Below, one piece after another: positions 1 to 8,801 of a stretch of DNA of 64,000 bases (the stretch's first letter is position 1; every line of letters begins with the position of its first letter). This DNA comes from Saccharibacillus sacchari DSM 19268 (GTDB lineage: Bacteria; Bacillota; Bacilli; Paenibacillales; Paenibacillaceae), in contig NZ_KK073875.1 in assembly GCF_000585395.1 (NCBI RefSeq), positions 4,226,600-4,290,599 on the forward strand, in the 5' to 3' direction. The position numbers and the translations under genes were made by a program. Below the pieces are notes generated by a model. The model did no database searches. It was not told the origin of the DNA and worked only from the letters and a program-made list of their open reading frames with translations.

Positions 1-1012
1 CGGTGTGTTCGTAGCCGATGGTGTGGCCTGCGGGCCACCAAGCGTGCATGTAGTCGTGCGCAGCGTCGGTGGCAAGTACGCGGCGGAAGCCTTGGACGTC
101 TTCGGCGTCTTCGGAGAAAAAGACTTCCAGTTCGTTCATCCGCTCGAAGTCGAAACGGACGCTGCCGAGGCTGCCGTTGATTTCGAACGAATTGGTGCTG
201 CGATGGCCGTTGGCGAAGCGGGTCGCTTCGAATGTGCCTAATGCGCCGTTTTGGAAACGTGCCATGAACATAGCGGCATCATCAACTGTAACTTGACCGC
301 GAGGGCCTTCGGTACTGCCTTTTGCGGTGAGTCCGGTCATTTCGGTCGGCATCGGGCGTTCTTTGATGAAGGTCTCGGTCATGCCGATGACTTCATCGAA
401 CTCGCCGACGAGGTAGCGGGCCATGTCGATGGTATGCGCGCCCAGATCGCCGAGCGAACCGGAACCGGCGATTTCTTTTTGCAAACGCCAGACGAGCGGG
501 AAATCCGGGTCCATGATCCAATCTTGCAGGAAAAGACCGCGGAAATGATAAATTTTGCCCAGTCTGCCCTCTTCGATCAACTTTTTCGCCAATCGTACAG
601 CCGGAGCGAAACGATAGTTGAAGCCGACCATATGCTTAACGCCGGCGGCTTCTGCGGCGGCCAGCATTTCTTTGGCATCGGCAAGGCTTAACGCCAGCGG
701 CTTCTCGCAAAAGATATGTTTGCCCGCGGCAGCGGCGGCGAGCGCAATTTCCTTGTGCGCATCGCTCGGAGCGTTGATGTCGACCAAGTCGATATCTTCC
801 CTGCTCACAAGCTGACGCCAATCAGTCTCGACGCTTTCCCAACCGAATTGCTCGCCTGCCGCGCGTACCGCTTCCGCATCCCGTCCGCAAATCGCAGTCA
901 TCACAGGTTTAGGGACATCCGGCAAAAACATAGGCACCGCTCGATATGCGTTGCTATGCGCTTTGCCCATAAATTTGTATCCGATCATGCCAACATTTAC
1001 GAAATTGTTCAA
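1..1012 (-). CDS. Gfo/Idh/MocA family oxidoreductase (C-terminal end cut by window edge)
   Basis: NAD(P)-dependent sugar/polyol-type dehydrogenase; the exact substrate cannot be read from sequence. About 337 codons are visible and the C-terminus lies outside the window. The N-terminus has a Rossmann nucleotide-binding loop (GMIGYKFMGKAH), followed by the family's catalytic-lysine motif CEKPLA near residue 95 and a C-terminal substrate domain containing LGAHTIDMARYL. The start chosen is TTG at 1012-1010, because GGTGGAG sits 7 nt upstream and no ATG in frame precedes the Rossmann motif. It is a single gene in what is visible, read away from the LysR gene and separated from it by a terminator. 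Family assignment is certain; role is not. Confidence 0.9.
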   Translation of the reverse strand, partial: MNNFVNVGMIGYKFMGKAHSNAYRAVPMFLPDVPKPVMTAICGRDAEAVRAAGEQFGWESVETDWRQLVSREDIDLVDINAPSDAHKEIALAAAAAGKHIFCEKPLALSLADAKEMLAAAEAAGVKHMVGFNYRFAPAVRLAKKLIEEGRLGKIYHFRGLFLQDWIMDPDFPLVWRLQKEIAGSGSLGDLGAHTIDMARYLVGEFDEVIGMTETFIKERPMPTEMTGLTAKGSTEGPRGQVTVDDAAMFMARFQNGALGTFEATRFANGHRSTNSFEINGSLGSVRFDFERMNELEVFFSEDAEDVQGFRRVLATDAAHDYMHAWWPAGHTIGYEHT

Positions 1013-1061
1013 GAAAGTTCTCCACCCTTCCGGCATCCGCCAATCTCTGATATCGCTTTCA

Positions 1062-1090
1062 TATATATTGTAGCGAAAAGAGCCTGCCAA
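1062..1090 (-). promoter_or_regulatory. Sigma-A type promoter for the Gfo/Idh/MocA gene
   Basis: On the minus strand TTGGCA and TATATA are separated by exactly 17 bp, about 50 bp upstream of the TTG start. No operator is evident. Confidence 0.6.
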
Positions 1091-1148
1091 AGAAAGTTTT
1101 ATAGATATAGGCAGATTTTCAATGAAATAACGCGGCTTTTGGCATAAC

Positions 1149-1182
1149 AAAAACGGCCTCCTGTTTGTCAGGGGCCGTTTTT
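1149..1182. terminator. Bidirectional intrinsic terminator, mainly for the LysR gene
   Basis: AAACGGCC-CCTG pairs with CAGG-GGCCGTTT around a TTTGT loop, with A and T tracts on both sides. It lies downstream of the LysR gene on the minus strand. From here to 1368 no gene is supported. Confidence 0.85.
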
Positions 1183-1368
1183 CGCCGAAATAATCGTTTT
1201 TATCTAGGGCGGTACGCAAACTCAACGCCATGCATCTTGACCTGCCTTTTCGCCCTCTTCTGGATTCGTACTTAAACCGTGTACGATTCCAGCGACGCGG
1301 CGTCATTTTCCCTTGACGTGCCCCGGCACGCCTTCGGAAAAATTCCTTGCCGAGAACGAAAATTCAGC

Positions 1369-2376
1369 TCAATCTGCTCCTGACGGAGTTTGCGCACACG
1401 CCCTAGCCAATGCGCGCGAAATGCCGGATTGCAGCTTGCTTCCGCGCAGCGCATCCTCATCGCCGTGACCGGACAATGGAGACGCCGCCAATTCCCCTTC
1501 GCGCACCAGATCTCCGAAGATCGAAGACAATTGACGGGTGATAGCCGAATCGTCCTGCCTAAGCGCGACCAGACTGGTCTGAAGCGCAAATTCGGACAAC
1601 TCGCGCACGCGCACAGGCGTCAAACGTCCTTCCCGTACTTCTTCGCGCGCGCAAACCGCAGGCAGGAATCCGATTCCCGCTCCGCGCAGGATCAGCTTTT
1701 TCGCCGTCTCGGAATTATCGACGTGGAACGCGATCTCCGGCGGCGATTCCAATGCTTCGAACGCGCGGTGAATACGAAGCCAATCGAGCGTTCCGCATTC
1801 GAAAAAGACGAGTTTGCGTTCCTGAAGTTCGTCTACCGATACCGATTCTTCGTTGGCGAACGGATGGTCCGAACGAACATACAAGTTGATCGGATCTTCG
1901 TAAAAAGCCGCGGTACGCAGCGACGGGTGCATTACTTTGCGGATAAACGCCACCTCGATCTCTCCCGCAAGCAGCCGCTTGACCAAGTCGTCCGTGCCGC
2001 CGGTCGTCAGCTTGACGTGGATGCCGGGGCAGCGTTCGTGCAGGCGGGGCAGCAGCTCGGGAATCAGATAATTCGATACGGAGATCGTACTGCCGATTCG
2101 AAGCTCCTGCGGCAGTTTTTCCGAACGACGGATATGCTGGCGCCCTTTTTGCAGCGTCTTCAGCATTTCTTGGGCATAAGGCAGAAATTTGCGTCCTTCT
2201 TCCGTCAAAACGACCTGTTTGCCGATCCGGTCGAATAATCGGCAGCCGAGCTCTCGCTCCAGCGTCTGGATTCTGGCCGTCACCGAAGGCTGCGATAAAA
2301 ACAGCGCCTCGGCGGTTTTGTTGAAACTCCCGTAGTGATTGATATAGACGAAAGATTCGATATTTTCGATATTCAC
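1369..2376 (-). CDS. LysR-family transcriptional regulator
   Basis: DNA-binding regulator of the CysB/CysL-like LysR class. Residues 1-60 form the winged helix-turn-helix (SFNKTAEALFLSQPSVTARI), and residues about 90-295 the periplasmic-binding-like effector domain. At 335 residues it is roughly 40 longer than usual; the excess is a C-terminal tail rich in Ala, Ser and Arg with no domain resemblance. The start is the ATG at 2376, since HTH similarity begins immediately after it, although the Shine-Dalgarno is weak. The neighbouring flavin reductase-like gene runs in the same direction upstream. Regulation of sulfur or flavin metabolism is plausible but only an inference. Confidence 0.88.
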   Translation of the reverse strand: MNIENIESFVYINHYGSFNKTAEALFLSQPSVTARIQTLERELGCRLFDRIGKQVVLTEEGRKFLPYAQEMLKTLQKGRQHIRRSEKLPQELRIGSTISVSNYLIPELLPRLHERCPGIHVKLTTGGTDDLVKRLLAGEIEVAFIRKVMHPSLRTAAFYEDPINLYVRSDHPFANEESVSVDELQERKLVFFECGTLDWLRIHRAFEALESPPEIAFHVDNSETAKKLILRGAGIGFLPAVCAREEVREGRLTPVRVRELSEFALQTSLVALRQDDSAITRQLSSIFGDLVREGELAASPLSGHGDEDALRGSKLQSGISRALARACAQTPSGAD

Positions 2377-2610
2377 TCGGCTGCCCCGCTTTCATTATGA
2401 TTTTTCCGATGAATTAAGTCGGTTTAATGTATCATAGTGTCCGCGAGCGTTACTGTCAATGGATATTCAAGCGCAAGACGGTATAGAAAAAATCAATAAG
2501 AGAACGGAATTACATAATATTTCTATAACCCGTTTTATCCGAACCCTTATTGGAAAACCCTTTACGCCCGCTTTTATTTATAGATTTATTCTATATGTAT
2601 CTGGATTCCT

Positions 2611-3171
2611 TTATTTAAGCGGCCAGTATGATCTTGGTTCGGCTTGTTCATCCAATACGCGATACGTGGCACGTCCCATGTATAACGGAAGATTCAGCTT
2701 GCTCAAGTCCGGCAGACCGTTTTCGCCAAATACGGAATCGTCCCGATACGCTTGCACAATCTCGCCCACGATCCAATAATGGTCTCCATACTCATGAATA
2801 TCTTTGACCCGACATTCATAAGCAACATAAGCATCGCGAAGAATCGGTACGCCCGTCTGCTCTCCGTCATCGAACTTAAGGTTCAGCGCACTCAACTTAT
2901 CGACATCTCGTCCGCTCAGCGTGCCTGCGCCCTGAATCTGTTCGCTGCATGCTGCCGGTAAAAAGTGGACACCAAATACGCCGGATTCCCGAATCAAGCC
3001 ATAACTATGCGTAGCCTCGCGTAGGGAAATCCCGTAGAAAGCCGGACCTGAACCGATGTAGGAATGCCAACCGGATGCCATCACGTTGCGCTGGTCGCCT
3101 AATCGGGACGTCACCACAGCGACCATGCCCGGATACGCATAAGCGAGTTCCCCTTCGACTGCTTTTTTCAT
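2611..3171 (-). CDS. Flavin reductase-like, FMN-binding split-barrel protein
   Basis: A 186-residue FMN-binding split-barrel protein of the flavin reductase-like family. Such proteins bind FMN and may supply reduced flavin or act as small oxidoreductases; the substrate is unknown. Family features are the N-terminal AVVTSR strand, the VMASGWHSYIG segment after the first barrel strands, and the GVHFLP strand. I start it at ATG 3171, because AAGGAG lies 9 nt upstream; an ATG at 3180 directly abuts the Shine-Dalgarno and is unlikely. It stands alone between the siderophore operon terminator and the LysR gene, so an adjacent-regulator relationship with that LysR is possible. Confidence 0.82.
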   Translation of the reverse strand: MKKAVEGELAYAYPGMVAVVTSRLGDQRNVMASGWHSYIGSGPAFYGISLREATHSYGLIRESGVFGVHFLPAACSEQIQGAGTLSGRDVDKLSALNLKFDDGEQTGVPILRDAYVAYECRVKDIHEYGDHYWIVGEIVQAYRDDSVFGENGLPDLSKLNLPLYMGRATYRVLDEQAEPRSYWPLK

Positions 3172-3216
3172 ACCTACCATCTCCTTATTCGTCTCCTAAT
3201 TTTTTAAACTCGATTT

Positions 3217-3263
3217 GCAAAAAGGCTTACCCGTACACATCTGTTTCCAGTGTACAGGCAAGC
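3217..3263 (-). terminator. Terminator of the feu siderophore operon
   Basis: On the minus strand an imperfect hairpin (GCTT/AAGC, CC/GG and GTACAC/GTGTAC with two mismatches) is followed by CCTTTTTG, just past the last permease stop codon. Confidence 0.7.
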
Positions 3264-3304
3264 CGATCCGGGAATCAAATCTTTCGAAAATAGGAAGTAT
3301 GGGT

Positions 3305-4330
3305 TTAAGCTCTTGACTTGAACAACAAATAAACGAAATACGGCACGCCGATGATCGAAATGACCACGCCGACCGCAAGCTCCGCCGGAGCAAAAATCGT
3401 GCGTCCGATCAAGTCACCAAGCGCAACCATAGTCATACCGACGAGACCTGATATAGGCATCATGTAGCGATAATGAATGCCGACCAGTCTACGGGCAATA
3501 TGCGGGGCAATCAGGCCGACGAAACCGATGCTGCCCGAGACGGATACGCAGGCCGCAACAAGCCCTACGGCTGCCAATACCAGCCATTGCCGCTCCCGTG
3601 TAAGCTTAACGCCAAGCCCCAAGGAGTTATCGTCCCGAAGCTGCATGACATCGAGCGTTCGCGACTTGTACCAAATATACGGCGTCAACAACGCAAACCA
3701 GGGCAGCATCGCCGTGATGTACCGCCAATTCGAACGATGCAGACTGCCTGCCAACCAGACGGCTGCGGCCTCGAAGTCGCTCGGGCTCATTTTCAAAGAC
3801 AAATATAAAGTAACGGCTCCGAATCCCGAACTGACCGCAATCCCCACCAAAATCAACTGCTGCGGATCAAGCCGACCGCGACTTTGCGCGAAGATAAAGA
3901 TCAGCAACGCCGCTGCCAAGCCGCCTAATAGACCAAACATCGGCATCGCCATAAATGACAGCCAGCCGTCTTTAAAATTCAGACGGTCGCGCAGAAGCAG
4001 CATGAACAACACAATCGCCATGCCCGCTCCCGCGTTGATCCCCAACATACCCGGGTCAGCCAGACCGTTGCGCGTGATGCCCTGCACGACAGAACCGGCA
4101 ATCCCGAGACCGAATCCCACCAGTAAAGCAATCAAGATGCGCGGCAGCCGAAAGTCGAATACGACCAAGTCATGCTCCGGCAGCGGGTTGATCCGCAGCA
4201 GCGTACGCAGCACGTCTCCCACGGACATATCAAAAGTACCGTTCGTTACGCTCACATACACCGTCACCAGAATCAGGGCAAGCGTAGCGGTCACCACCAG
4301 CGTAAGGCGGCGCGGCGTGTTAAAGCGCAT
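3305..4330 (-). CDS. feuC: Fe3+-siderophore ABC transporter permease (FeuC-like)
   Basis: FecCD-family inner-membrane permease, 341 residues, with the expected eight to ten hydrophobic segments. It shows the conserved GFVGLIAPHIAR loop, which contacts the ATPase, and the family's GxxxxGxxxQGxxRNxLADP segment near residues 75-105. It partners the adjacent permease to form the heterodimeric channel. ATG 4330 is preferred over a GTG two codons upstream because GGGAGG lies 8 nt before the ATG. It overlaps the 3' end of the upstream permease gene, indicating translational coupling. No ATPase gene follows, as in the Bacillus subtilis feuABC operon, whose ATPase is encoded elsewhere. Confidence 0.92.
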   Translation of the reverse strand: MRFNTPRRLTLVVTATLALILVTVYVSVTNGTFDMSVGDVLRTLLRINPLPEHDLVVFDFRLPRILIALLVGFGLGIAGSVVQGITRNGLADPGMLGINAGAGMAIVLFMLLLRDRLNFKDGWLSFMAMPMFGLLGGLAAALLIFIFAQSRGRLDPQQLILVGIAVSSGFGAVTLYLSLKMSPSDFEAAAVWLAGSLHRSNWRYITAMLPWFALLTPYIWYKSRTLDVMQLRDDNSLGLGVKLTRERQWLVLAAVGLVAACVSVSGSIGFVGLIAPHIARRLVGIHYRYMMPISGLVGMTMVALGDLIGRTIFAPAELAVGVVISIIGVPYFVYLLFKSRA

Positions 4331-5333
4331 TGGCACGCCCTCCCTTCCGCTTGATCAGATACAGAAAGAAGGGTACGCCGATCAAGGAGGTTACGACGCC
4401 GATCGGAGTCTCATACGGCGCATTGATAAAGCGGCTGGCAATATCGCACCAGACGAGGAACAAGCCGCCGACAAACGCGCTGCAAGGAATGATCCACCGA
4501 TAATCGGTTCCGACGAAAAAGCGGACGATATGCGGAACCAAAAGTCCGACGAACGCGATTTTCCCCGCCAAAGCAACCGAGATTCCTGTCAAAATGACCA
4601 CGGCCAGCATCGAAAGACCTTTTACCAACGCGGTGCGCTGCCCCAGTCCGGCCGCAATATCGTCGCCCATCGACAATACCGTAATCGAACGCGACAAACC
4701 GAGCGCAAGCGCGATCCCCGCCACGGCGAAAGGAATCGCGAGTTGGATCAATACCGGATCCATCTGATCCAGGCGTGCGTTGTACCAGAAACTAATCGAC
4801 TGGGAGACTTGAAAATACATCGCGGCCGCTTCGGCAATACCGCTCAAAAACGTGCCGATAATCGTACCCAGAATCGCCATGCGCACCGGGGAAGTCCCGT
4901 TCGGCAGCAGCCAGGCCAGACCGAATACGATACCCGCTCCGATCGCCGAACCTGCCAGAGAGAATAGAATCGTCCCGAAATTCGAGGTTCCAGGCAGCAA
5001 GATCATACATAACGTCACGGCCATGACCGAGCCGTCGGAGACGCCCATAATCGAAGGCGAAGCCAGATAATTGCGGGTCATCCCTTGCATAATCGCACCC
5101 GACATCGCAAGAAAAGCACCAATCAGCAACGCGCCGACGGCACGGGGAATGCGCGACTGGGTGATAATCTGATGATCGATCTGATCCGGGTTAAAATGAA
5201 AGACCGCCTCCAGGACGGTGGAGGCGTCTATATTTTTGGCACCGTATAGAACCGACACCGCCAAGGTGATGACGATCAGCGCAGGCGCGACCGTCGTCAG
5301 CACAAGCGGATGGATTCTTCTTCTGCCTCCCAT
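4320..5333 (-). CDS. feuB: Fe3+-siderophore ABC transporter permease (FeuB-like)
   Basis: FecCD-family permease, 337 residues, the second half of the siderophore channel. It contains the QGMTRNYLASPSIMGV motif near residues 80-100 and the ATPase-coupling loop KIAFVGLLVPHIVR near residue 250. It begins immediately after the stop of the binding-protein gene, with no intergenic space, and overlaps the next permease by about 11 nt, so the three genes form one tight operon. Assignment as FeuB rests on operon order (binding protein, permease, permease) and the neighbouring Btr- and BesA-like genes. Exact siderophore specificity is inferred. Confidence 0.92.
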   Translation of the reverse strand: MGGRRRIHPLVLTTVAPALIVITLAVSVLYGAKNIDASTVLEAVFHFNPDQIDHQIITQSRIPRAVGALLIGAFLAMSGAIMQGMTRNYLASPSIMGVSDGSVMAVTLCMILLPGTSNFGTILFSLAGSAIGAGIVFGLAWLLPNGTSPVRMAILGTIIGTFLSGIAEAAAMYFQVSQSISFWYNARLDQMDPVLIQLAIPFAVAGIALALGLSRSITVLSMGDDIAAGLGQRTALVKGLSMLAVVILTGISVALAGKIAFVGLLVPHIVRFFVGTDYRWIIPCSAFVGGLFLVWCDIASRFINAPYETPIGVVTSLIGVPFFLYLIKRKGGRANAL

Positions 5334-6368
5334 TTACTCGGACAGTTTCTCGGATGCTGCTTTCAGGAACTGATCTCGGCTCCAGGCAGGTCCGCCTTCG
5401 GACAACGGGTTCATCAGGTTCACGAACATTTTTCCGTCCTTATGAGCTTTCAACTGTTGAATGATCGGGTTGTTTTGCAGATCTTCAAGCGCGGCAGGCG
5501 CTTTGCTGTTTTCATTTTCGGAGAACTGAAGGAACAGGTAATCCGGGTTGATCTCCGCCAATTGCTCGACCGAAATCTCTTGTTGCGCTTCGGCCGATGC
5601 GATGATGTCCGGTACTTCGATACCCAGATCGCCGTACAGAATCGCGTTTACGAAAATACCGGCCGGATAGACGAACAGCGAGCCTTGACGAACACGCACA
5701 GCCAGCACTCTTTTGCCTTTGATCTTGGTTCCGATCTCTGCTTTGGCCGTCTCGACGTCAGCCGCATATTGATCGATGGCCGCTTGAGCTTCCGTTTCTT
5801 TGCCTGTCAGTTCGCCCATAAGTTTCAGGTTATCCTGCCAGTCGTCCGAAATATGCGAAACCAGGATGGTCGGCGCGATTTTTTCCAGTTGAGCCAGCGT
5901 TTCTTCCGGGAACTTCGTAGAACCCAGAATCACATCCGGCTTCAGCGACAAGATGGTCTCGAAGTTCGGCTCTGTCTTCTCGCCGATCGACTGCGCGTTG
6001 TCCGTGATCGATGCGAACTGCTCCGGGAATTCGCCTGCGTAAGTGATCGCGCCGACCGGATGAATATCCAAGGTTACGGCGTCTTCCATCGCTTCCATAG
6101 CGCCAGTGATCACGATGCGTTCTGCTGTAGCAGGAACCGTGTACTCTTTACCGAGGTATGTAATCGTACGGTCACCCGTTGCCGCTTCGGAAGTCGTTTC
6201 CTCTGTAGCTTCGTCGGTTGTTGCGGCTTGCGTACTGTTGTCCGTCGTTTCGGCCTGCACCGCCGGTTCGGCCGAAGTTTGCGCCTCGTTGTTACCGCAA
6301 GCGGCCAGTAGTCCTACCGTCAGGACCAGGACAAACAGAATGGATAATGTTTTGAATCGTTGTTGCAT
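5334..6368 (-). CDS. feuA: Siderophore-binding lipoprotein (FeuA-like)
   Basis: Cluster-A-type ferric siderophore-binding lipoprotein of 344 residues, expected to be tethered to the outer face of the membrane and to deliver bacillibactin/enterobactin-type ferric siderophores to the FeuBC channel. The signal peptide ends in lipobox LLAAC with the lipidated Cys at residue 24. It is followed by an unusually long Ser/Thr/Ala/Glu-rich linker to about residue 60 and then the TroA-like domain (ERIVITG; LKPDVILGST; the C-terminal WSRDQFLKAA). The start is ATG 6368, preceded by GGGGAG. Expression is likely iron-repressed through the Fur box at 6401-6419 and activated by the Btr-type regulator. Confidence 0.92.
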   Translation of the reverse strand: MQQRFKTLSILFVLVLTVGLLAACGNNEAQTSAEPAVQAETTDNSTQAATTDEATEETTSEAATGDRTITYLGKEYTVPATAERIVITGAMEAMEDAVTLDIHPVGAITYAGEFPEQFASITDNAQSIGEKTEPNFETILSLKPDVILGSTKFPEETLAQLEKIAPTILVSHISDDWQDNLKLMGELTGKETEAQAAIDQYAADVETAKAEIGTKIKGKRVLAVRVRQGSLFVYPAGIFVNAILYGDLGIEVPDIIASAEAQQEISVEQLAEINPDYLFLQFSENENSKAPAALEDLQNNPIIQQLKAHKDGKMFVNLMNPLSEGGPAWSRDQFLKAASEKLSE

Positions 6369-6400
6369 GATGATTGCTCCCCTTTCGAATCTTCTTTTTA

Positions 6401-6419
6401 TGATAATGATTCTCATTAC
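6401..6419 (-). promoter_or_regulatory. Fur box upstream of feuA
   Basis: TGATAATGATTCTCATTAC closely matches the Fur consensus of overlapping 7-1-7 inverted repeats. It sits about 33 bp before the feuA start codon, where bound Fur would block transcription. Confidence 0.85.
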
Positions 6420-6472
6420 CAAATCATAAAGCCCTACCCTTTTCAAAACCATGCACAATTCTACGAAAAACA

Positions 6473-6508
6473 ATGGACGATCCTCCGTCAGCGCGGAAAA
6501 TCGTCCAT
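6473..6508 (-). promoter_or_regulatory. Candidate Btr-type operator of feuA (inverted nonamers)
   Basis: ATGGACGAT (6473-6481) and ATCGTCCAT (6500-6508) form a perfect inverted repeat. The same nonamer occurs twice upstream of the esterase gene. Within the feuA copy the six bases GACGGA lie two bases before the proximal ATCGTCCAT, exactly as in the esterase promoter. Assignment to the AraC-type regulator encoded next door is inference. Confidence 0.55.
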
Positions 6509-6540
6509 ATAAACATAACTTTACATTAGAATGAGACAAA

Positions 6541-6843
6541 CTTGTATCAGCAACGTGTCCAGAAAGTCTAACGTAGCTGGAAGACAGAAGGCGGAGAGAG
6601 AAATTCAGTGAAGGAGCTGAAGCATTTCGAAGAAATGCACTTCGGAAGCGTATGCTATAGCTCGCCTTTGAAATCGGGAAAATTCAGCTAAAAATTTAAT
6701 CCCTTTTCCCGATTTCAACACGCGACCTACAGGCTTTCGGAGAAAGCCACTTCGTAAGCATCCGCTAACGAATTTCTCTCGCAGCCTTCTGTCTTCCCCG
6801 CCGAAGTGACTTTCTCGACAAACGGATAGGCACGCTTGTATCA
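6541..6843. repeat. Dispersed nested-palindrome element, copy 1 (type I)
   Basis: Outer arms at 6579-6606 and 6770-6797 are near-perfect inverted repeats, starting GGAAGACAGAAGG. An inner stem (TTTGAAATCGGGAAAA and TTTTCCCGATTTCAA) surrounds position 6690. Partial extensions, including AGAAAGTC against GACTTTCT, continue the palindrome outward. The nonamer CTTGTATCA flanks the whole unit at 6541-6549 and 6835-6843, as a target duplication would. It lies between the Btr-like gene and feuA. Related copies are at about 9811, 24418, 26834, 32939 and 49691. Confidence 0.85.
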
Positions 6844-6853
6844 TTTACCTCTC

Positions 6854-8488
6854 TCAAAAAAGCCGCGCCGCCTCGCGCAGTACCCGCTTATGGGCACTTG
6901 GCGAACACTCTCTCCAAGGATCGGAAGGTAAGATGTGAACTCTTCCCGTACGCACCGCGTGTAGTTCCGCCCATTCCGGTGACTGGCGCACAACATCCCA
7001 GCCGGGAAGCGTCTCCCCCTCTTGGCAAACCATCAGCAAGATTCGATCCGCTCGAAACGAACTCAACATCTCCAGATTCATCGCATGGCCTTCTTCATAG
7101 CGCGAAGGCAGCGGAGGCAGATTAATGCCCAGATCTTCGCGCAATACGCCTGCCGCCGAAGAAGCTCCTGCCGAGTAAAAATCTCCACGCCAGAAACGGA
7201 GCAACAGCGTACGTTCGCCCCGTCTACGTTGACCAATCGAACCGCCGATCGTTATCGCCGCTTCCCGATACGAGGCCAACCAGCGTTCAGCCGCTTCCGT
7301 CTCGCCTAGCGCAGCTGCCGTCTGCTTTAGCGTCGTCCGCCAATCCTCTTCGGGTCTAATGTAGATGACCGGAGCAATCTGTTCCAATCGCTCTTTTTCT
7401 TCCTTAGAAATCAAACTGCTGCATACCATATATTCCGGACGGCTTTCTTCCAATCGCTTCAGATTTCCTTGCCAATCCGCGCCCAATTTATACCCGTCTA
7501 GATGTACCGGAATATCCGCGGCATAACGGCTATGATAATAACTGGTCCATTTCGGATGAAGCGGAGCCGCATAAGGCATTACACCTAGAGCCAGTAAATA
7601 ACCCGTCGATGTCGTGCAATACGCGACGATTCGGCGTGATCGGCTCTTGATATACGCGCTCGGCGTTACTCCAGTCTCCTGCTTGAAGCGGCGACTGAAA
7701 TAAAATTCATCATTATAGCCTACTTGTTGGGCAACCTCCCGCAATTTGAGTTCGGAATTTGCCATTAACCGCTTGGCGCGGCGAATCCGCAGATCCGTCA
7801 TATATTCAACCACGCTTTTACCGTAGCGTTTCTTAAACTGATCCACATAATAATTGCGGCTTAAGCCAGCCATGCCTGCCAACTGTTCCAATTTCAGCGG
7901 TTCGCGATAATGTTCGTCGATAAACGTCTTGGTCTGCTGCATCAGTACTTGGGAATCATACTCCGGGGAAGCCGCTGCGGACGCCCAATCGCTCACAAGT
8001 TCCAAAAACTCAGCCCTTGCCTTCATCCGTTGCGCGGCACCCTTGCTTGTCCAACGACGCCAGATCGATTCGGCTGCTGCCTGTAACCGACCACCCGGCA
8101 GCATAACCTCGCCCGTGTCGACTCTGGGCCAGGCTTCTGCCGACAAGGCTTGTAATGTTCCCGGATGCGACTCTTCCTCCCGAAATACGTCAAACGAAAT
8201 CAAAAAAGCGCCAAATCCGACCTGCGAACCGCCTTCGATGCCAAACGTCCGCTCAGGCGCAAACAACCGAAGGGAACCCGCACGAAGCGGTGCTCGTCCC
8301 GATTCACTCACTACCGTACCTTCTCCCTCCACACCTGCAATCCACACATAAGAAGAAGTATGCCGCTGCGGTACACCCAACTGTGAGCGGTAATCAATAC
8401 GTTCAATTCCGTTCAGACGAAAGATCAGATCCTCGTGCAAGACGTTTGTTTCATGCTGTACTGGACCGCCTTTAACTTTGAAAACCAT
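6854..8488 (-). CDS. btr: AraC-family regulator fused to a siderophore-binding domain (Btr-like)
   Basis: Cytoplasmic transcriptional activator of 544 residues that senses ferric siderophore directly. Domain order is an N-terminal cupin-like segment (1-170), the AraC double helix-turn-helix (about 180-280; LKLREVAQQVGYNDEFYFSR is the second helix pair), then a TroA/FeuA-like periplasmic-binding domain lacking a signal peptide (about 285-544). This architecture and length match Bacillus subtilis Btr, which activates feuABC and besA when bacillibactin-iron is bound. The start is ATG 8488 with AAAGGAG 8 nt upstream. It is transcribed separately from feuA, from which repeat copy 1 separates it. 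A Fur box in the promoter region suggests iron repression. Confidence 0.92.
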   Translation of the reverse strand: MVFKVKGGPVQHETNVLHEDLIFRLNGIERIDYRSQLGVPQRHTSSYVWIAGVEGEGTVVSESGRAPLRAGSLRLFAPERTFGIEGGSQVGFGAFLISFDVFREEESHPGTLQALSAEAWPRVDTGEVMLPGGRLQAAAESIWRRWTSKGAAQRMKARAEFLELVSDWASAAASPEYDSQVLMQQTKTFIDEHYREPLKLEQLAGMAGLSRNYYVDQFKKRYGKSVVEYMTDLRIRRAKRLMANSELKLREVAQQVGYNDEFYFSRRFKQETGVTPSAYIKSRSRRIVAYCTTSTGYLLALGVMPYAAPLHPKWTSYYHSRYAADIPVHLDGYKLGADWQGNLKRLEESRPEYMVCSSLISKEEKERLEQIAPVIYIRPEEDWRTTLKQTAAALGETEAAERWLASYREAAITIGGSIGQRRRGERTLLLRFWRGDFYSAGASSAAGVLREDLGINLPPLPSRYEEGHAMNLEMLSSFRADRILLMVCQEGETLPGWDVVRQSPEWAELHAVRTGRVHILPSDPWRECSPSAHKRVLREAARLF

Positions 8489-8600
8489 CGCAATTGCTCC
8501 TTTCTCTTCGGCTTCTGTCAGATTCTCGCTTGCCTGACTTTATCTACACGGATCTCTGTTTCCAGCATCCGGATGAGTTCTGTGACTAAAACCCAATGAA

Positions 8601-8619
8601 TGATAACGATTCTCATTGA
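8601..8619. promoter_or_regulatory. Fur box in the btr / esterase divergent promoter region
   Basis: TGATAACGATTCTCATTGA resembles the feuA Fur box closely. It lies in the 313-bp divergent interval, about 110 bp before btr and 180 bp before the esterase, and could repress one or both genes. Confidence 0.8.
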
Positions 8620-8684
8620 AATCTATTCTCACTCTACCTGCCGGGAAAGGCGTAGTCAATGCTCTCTAACGTTCTCGTCGGTAG

Positions 8685-8743
8685 ATCGTCCATTGTCCGA
8701 CGGAACATCGTCCATGTATAAGGCTTGCTCCCAGCGCTATACT
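8685..8743 (+). promoter_or_regulatory. Candidate activator sites and -10 element of the esterase promoter
   Basis: ATCGTCCAT is present twice as a direct repeat (8685-8693 and 8707-8715), 22 bp start to start, which is two helical turns. TATACT at 8738-8743 is a good -10, but the -35 position, immediately after the proximal site, is poor, as expected for an activator-dependent promoter. Confidence 0.55.
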
Positions 8744-8801
8744 CGGATGAAGCAGCTTTTATAATGAATGATTCATATTTATCGTATAGGAGGAACTTTT
8801 T

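Noticed and set aside
3477-4967. Long plus-strand reading frame of about 496 codons opposite the feuB/feuC permeases
   Set aside because: It is antisense to two clear membrane permeases, has low-complexity Arg/Ser/Pro/Thr composition and no ribosome site; a shadow frame of high-GC coding sequence.
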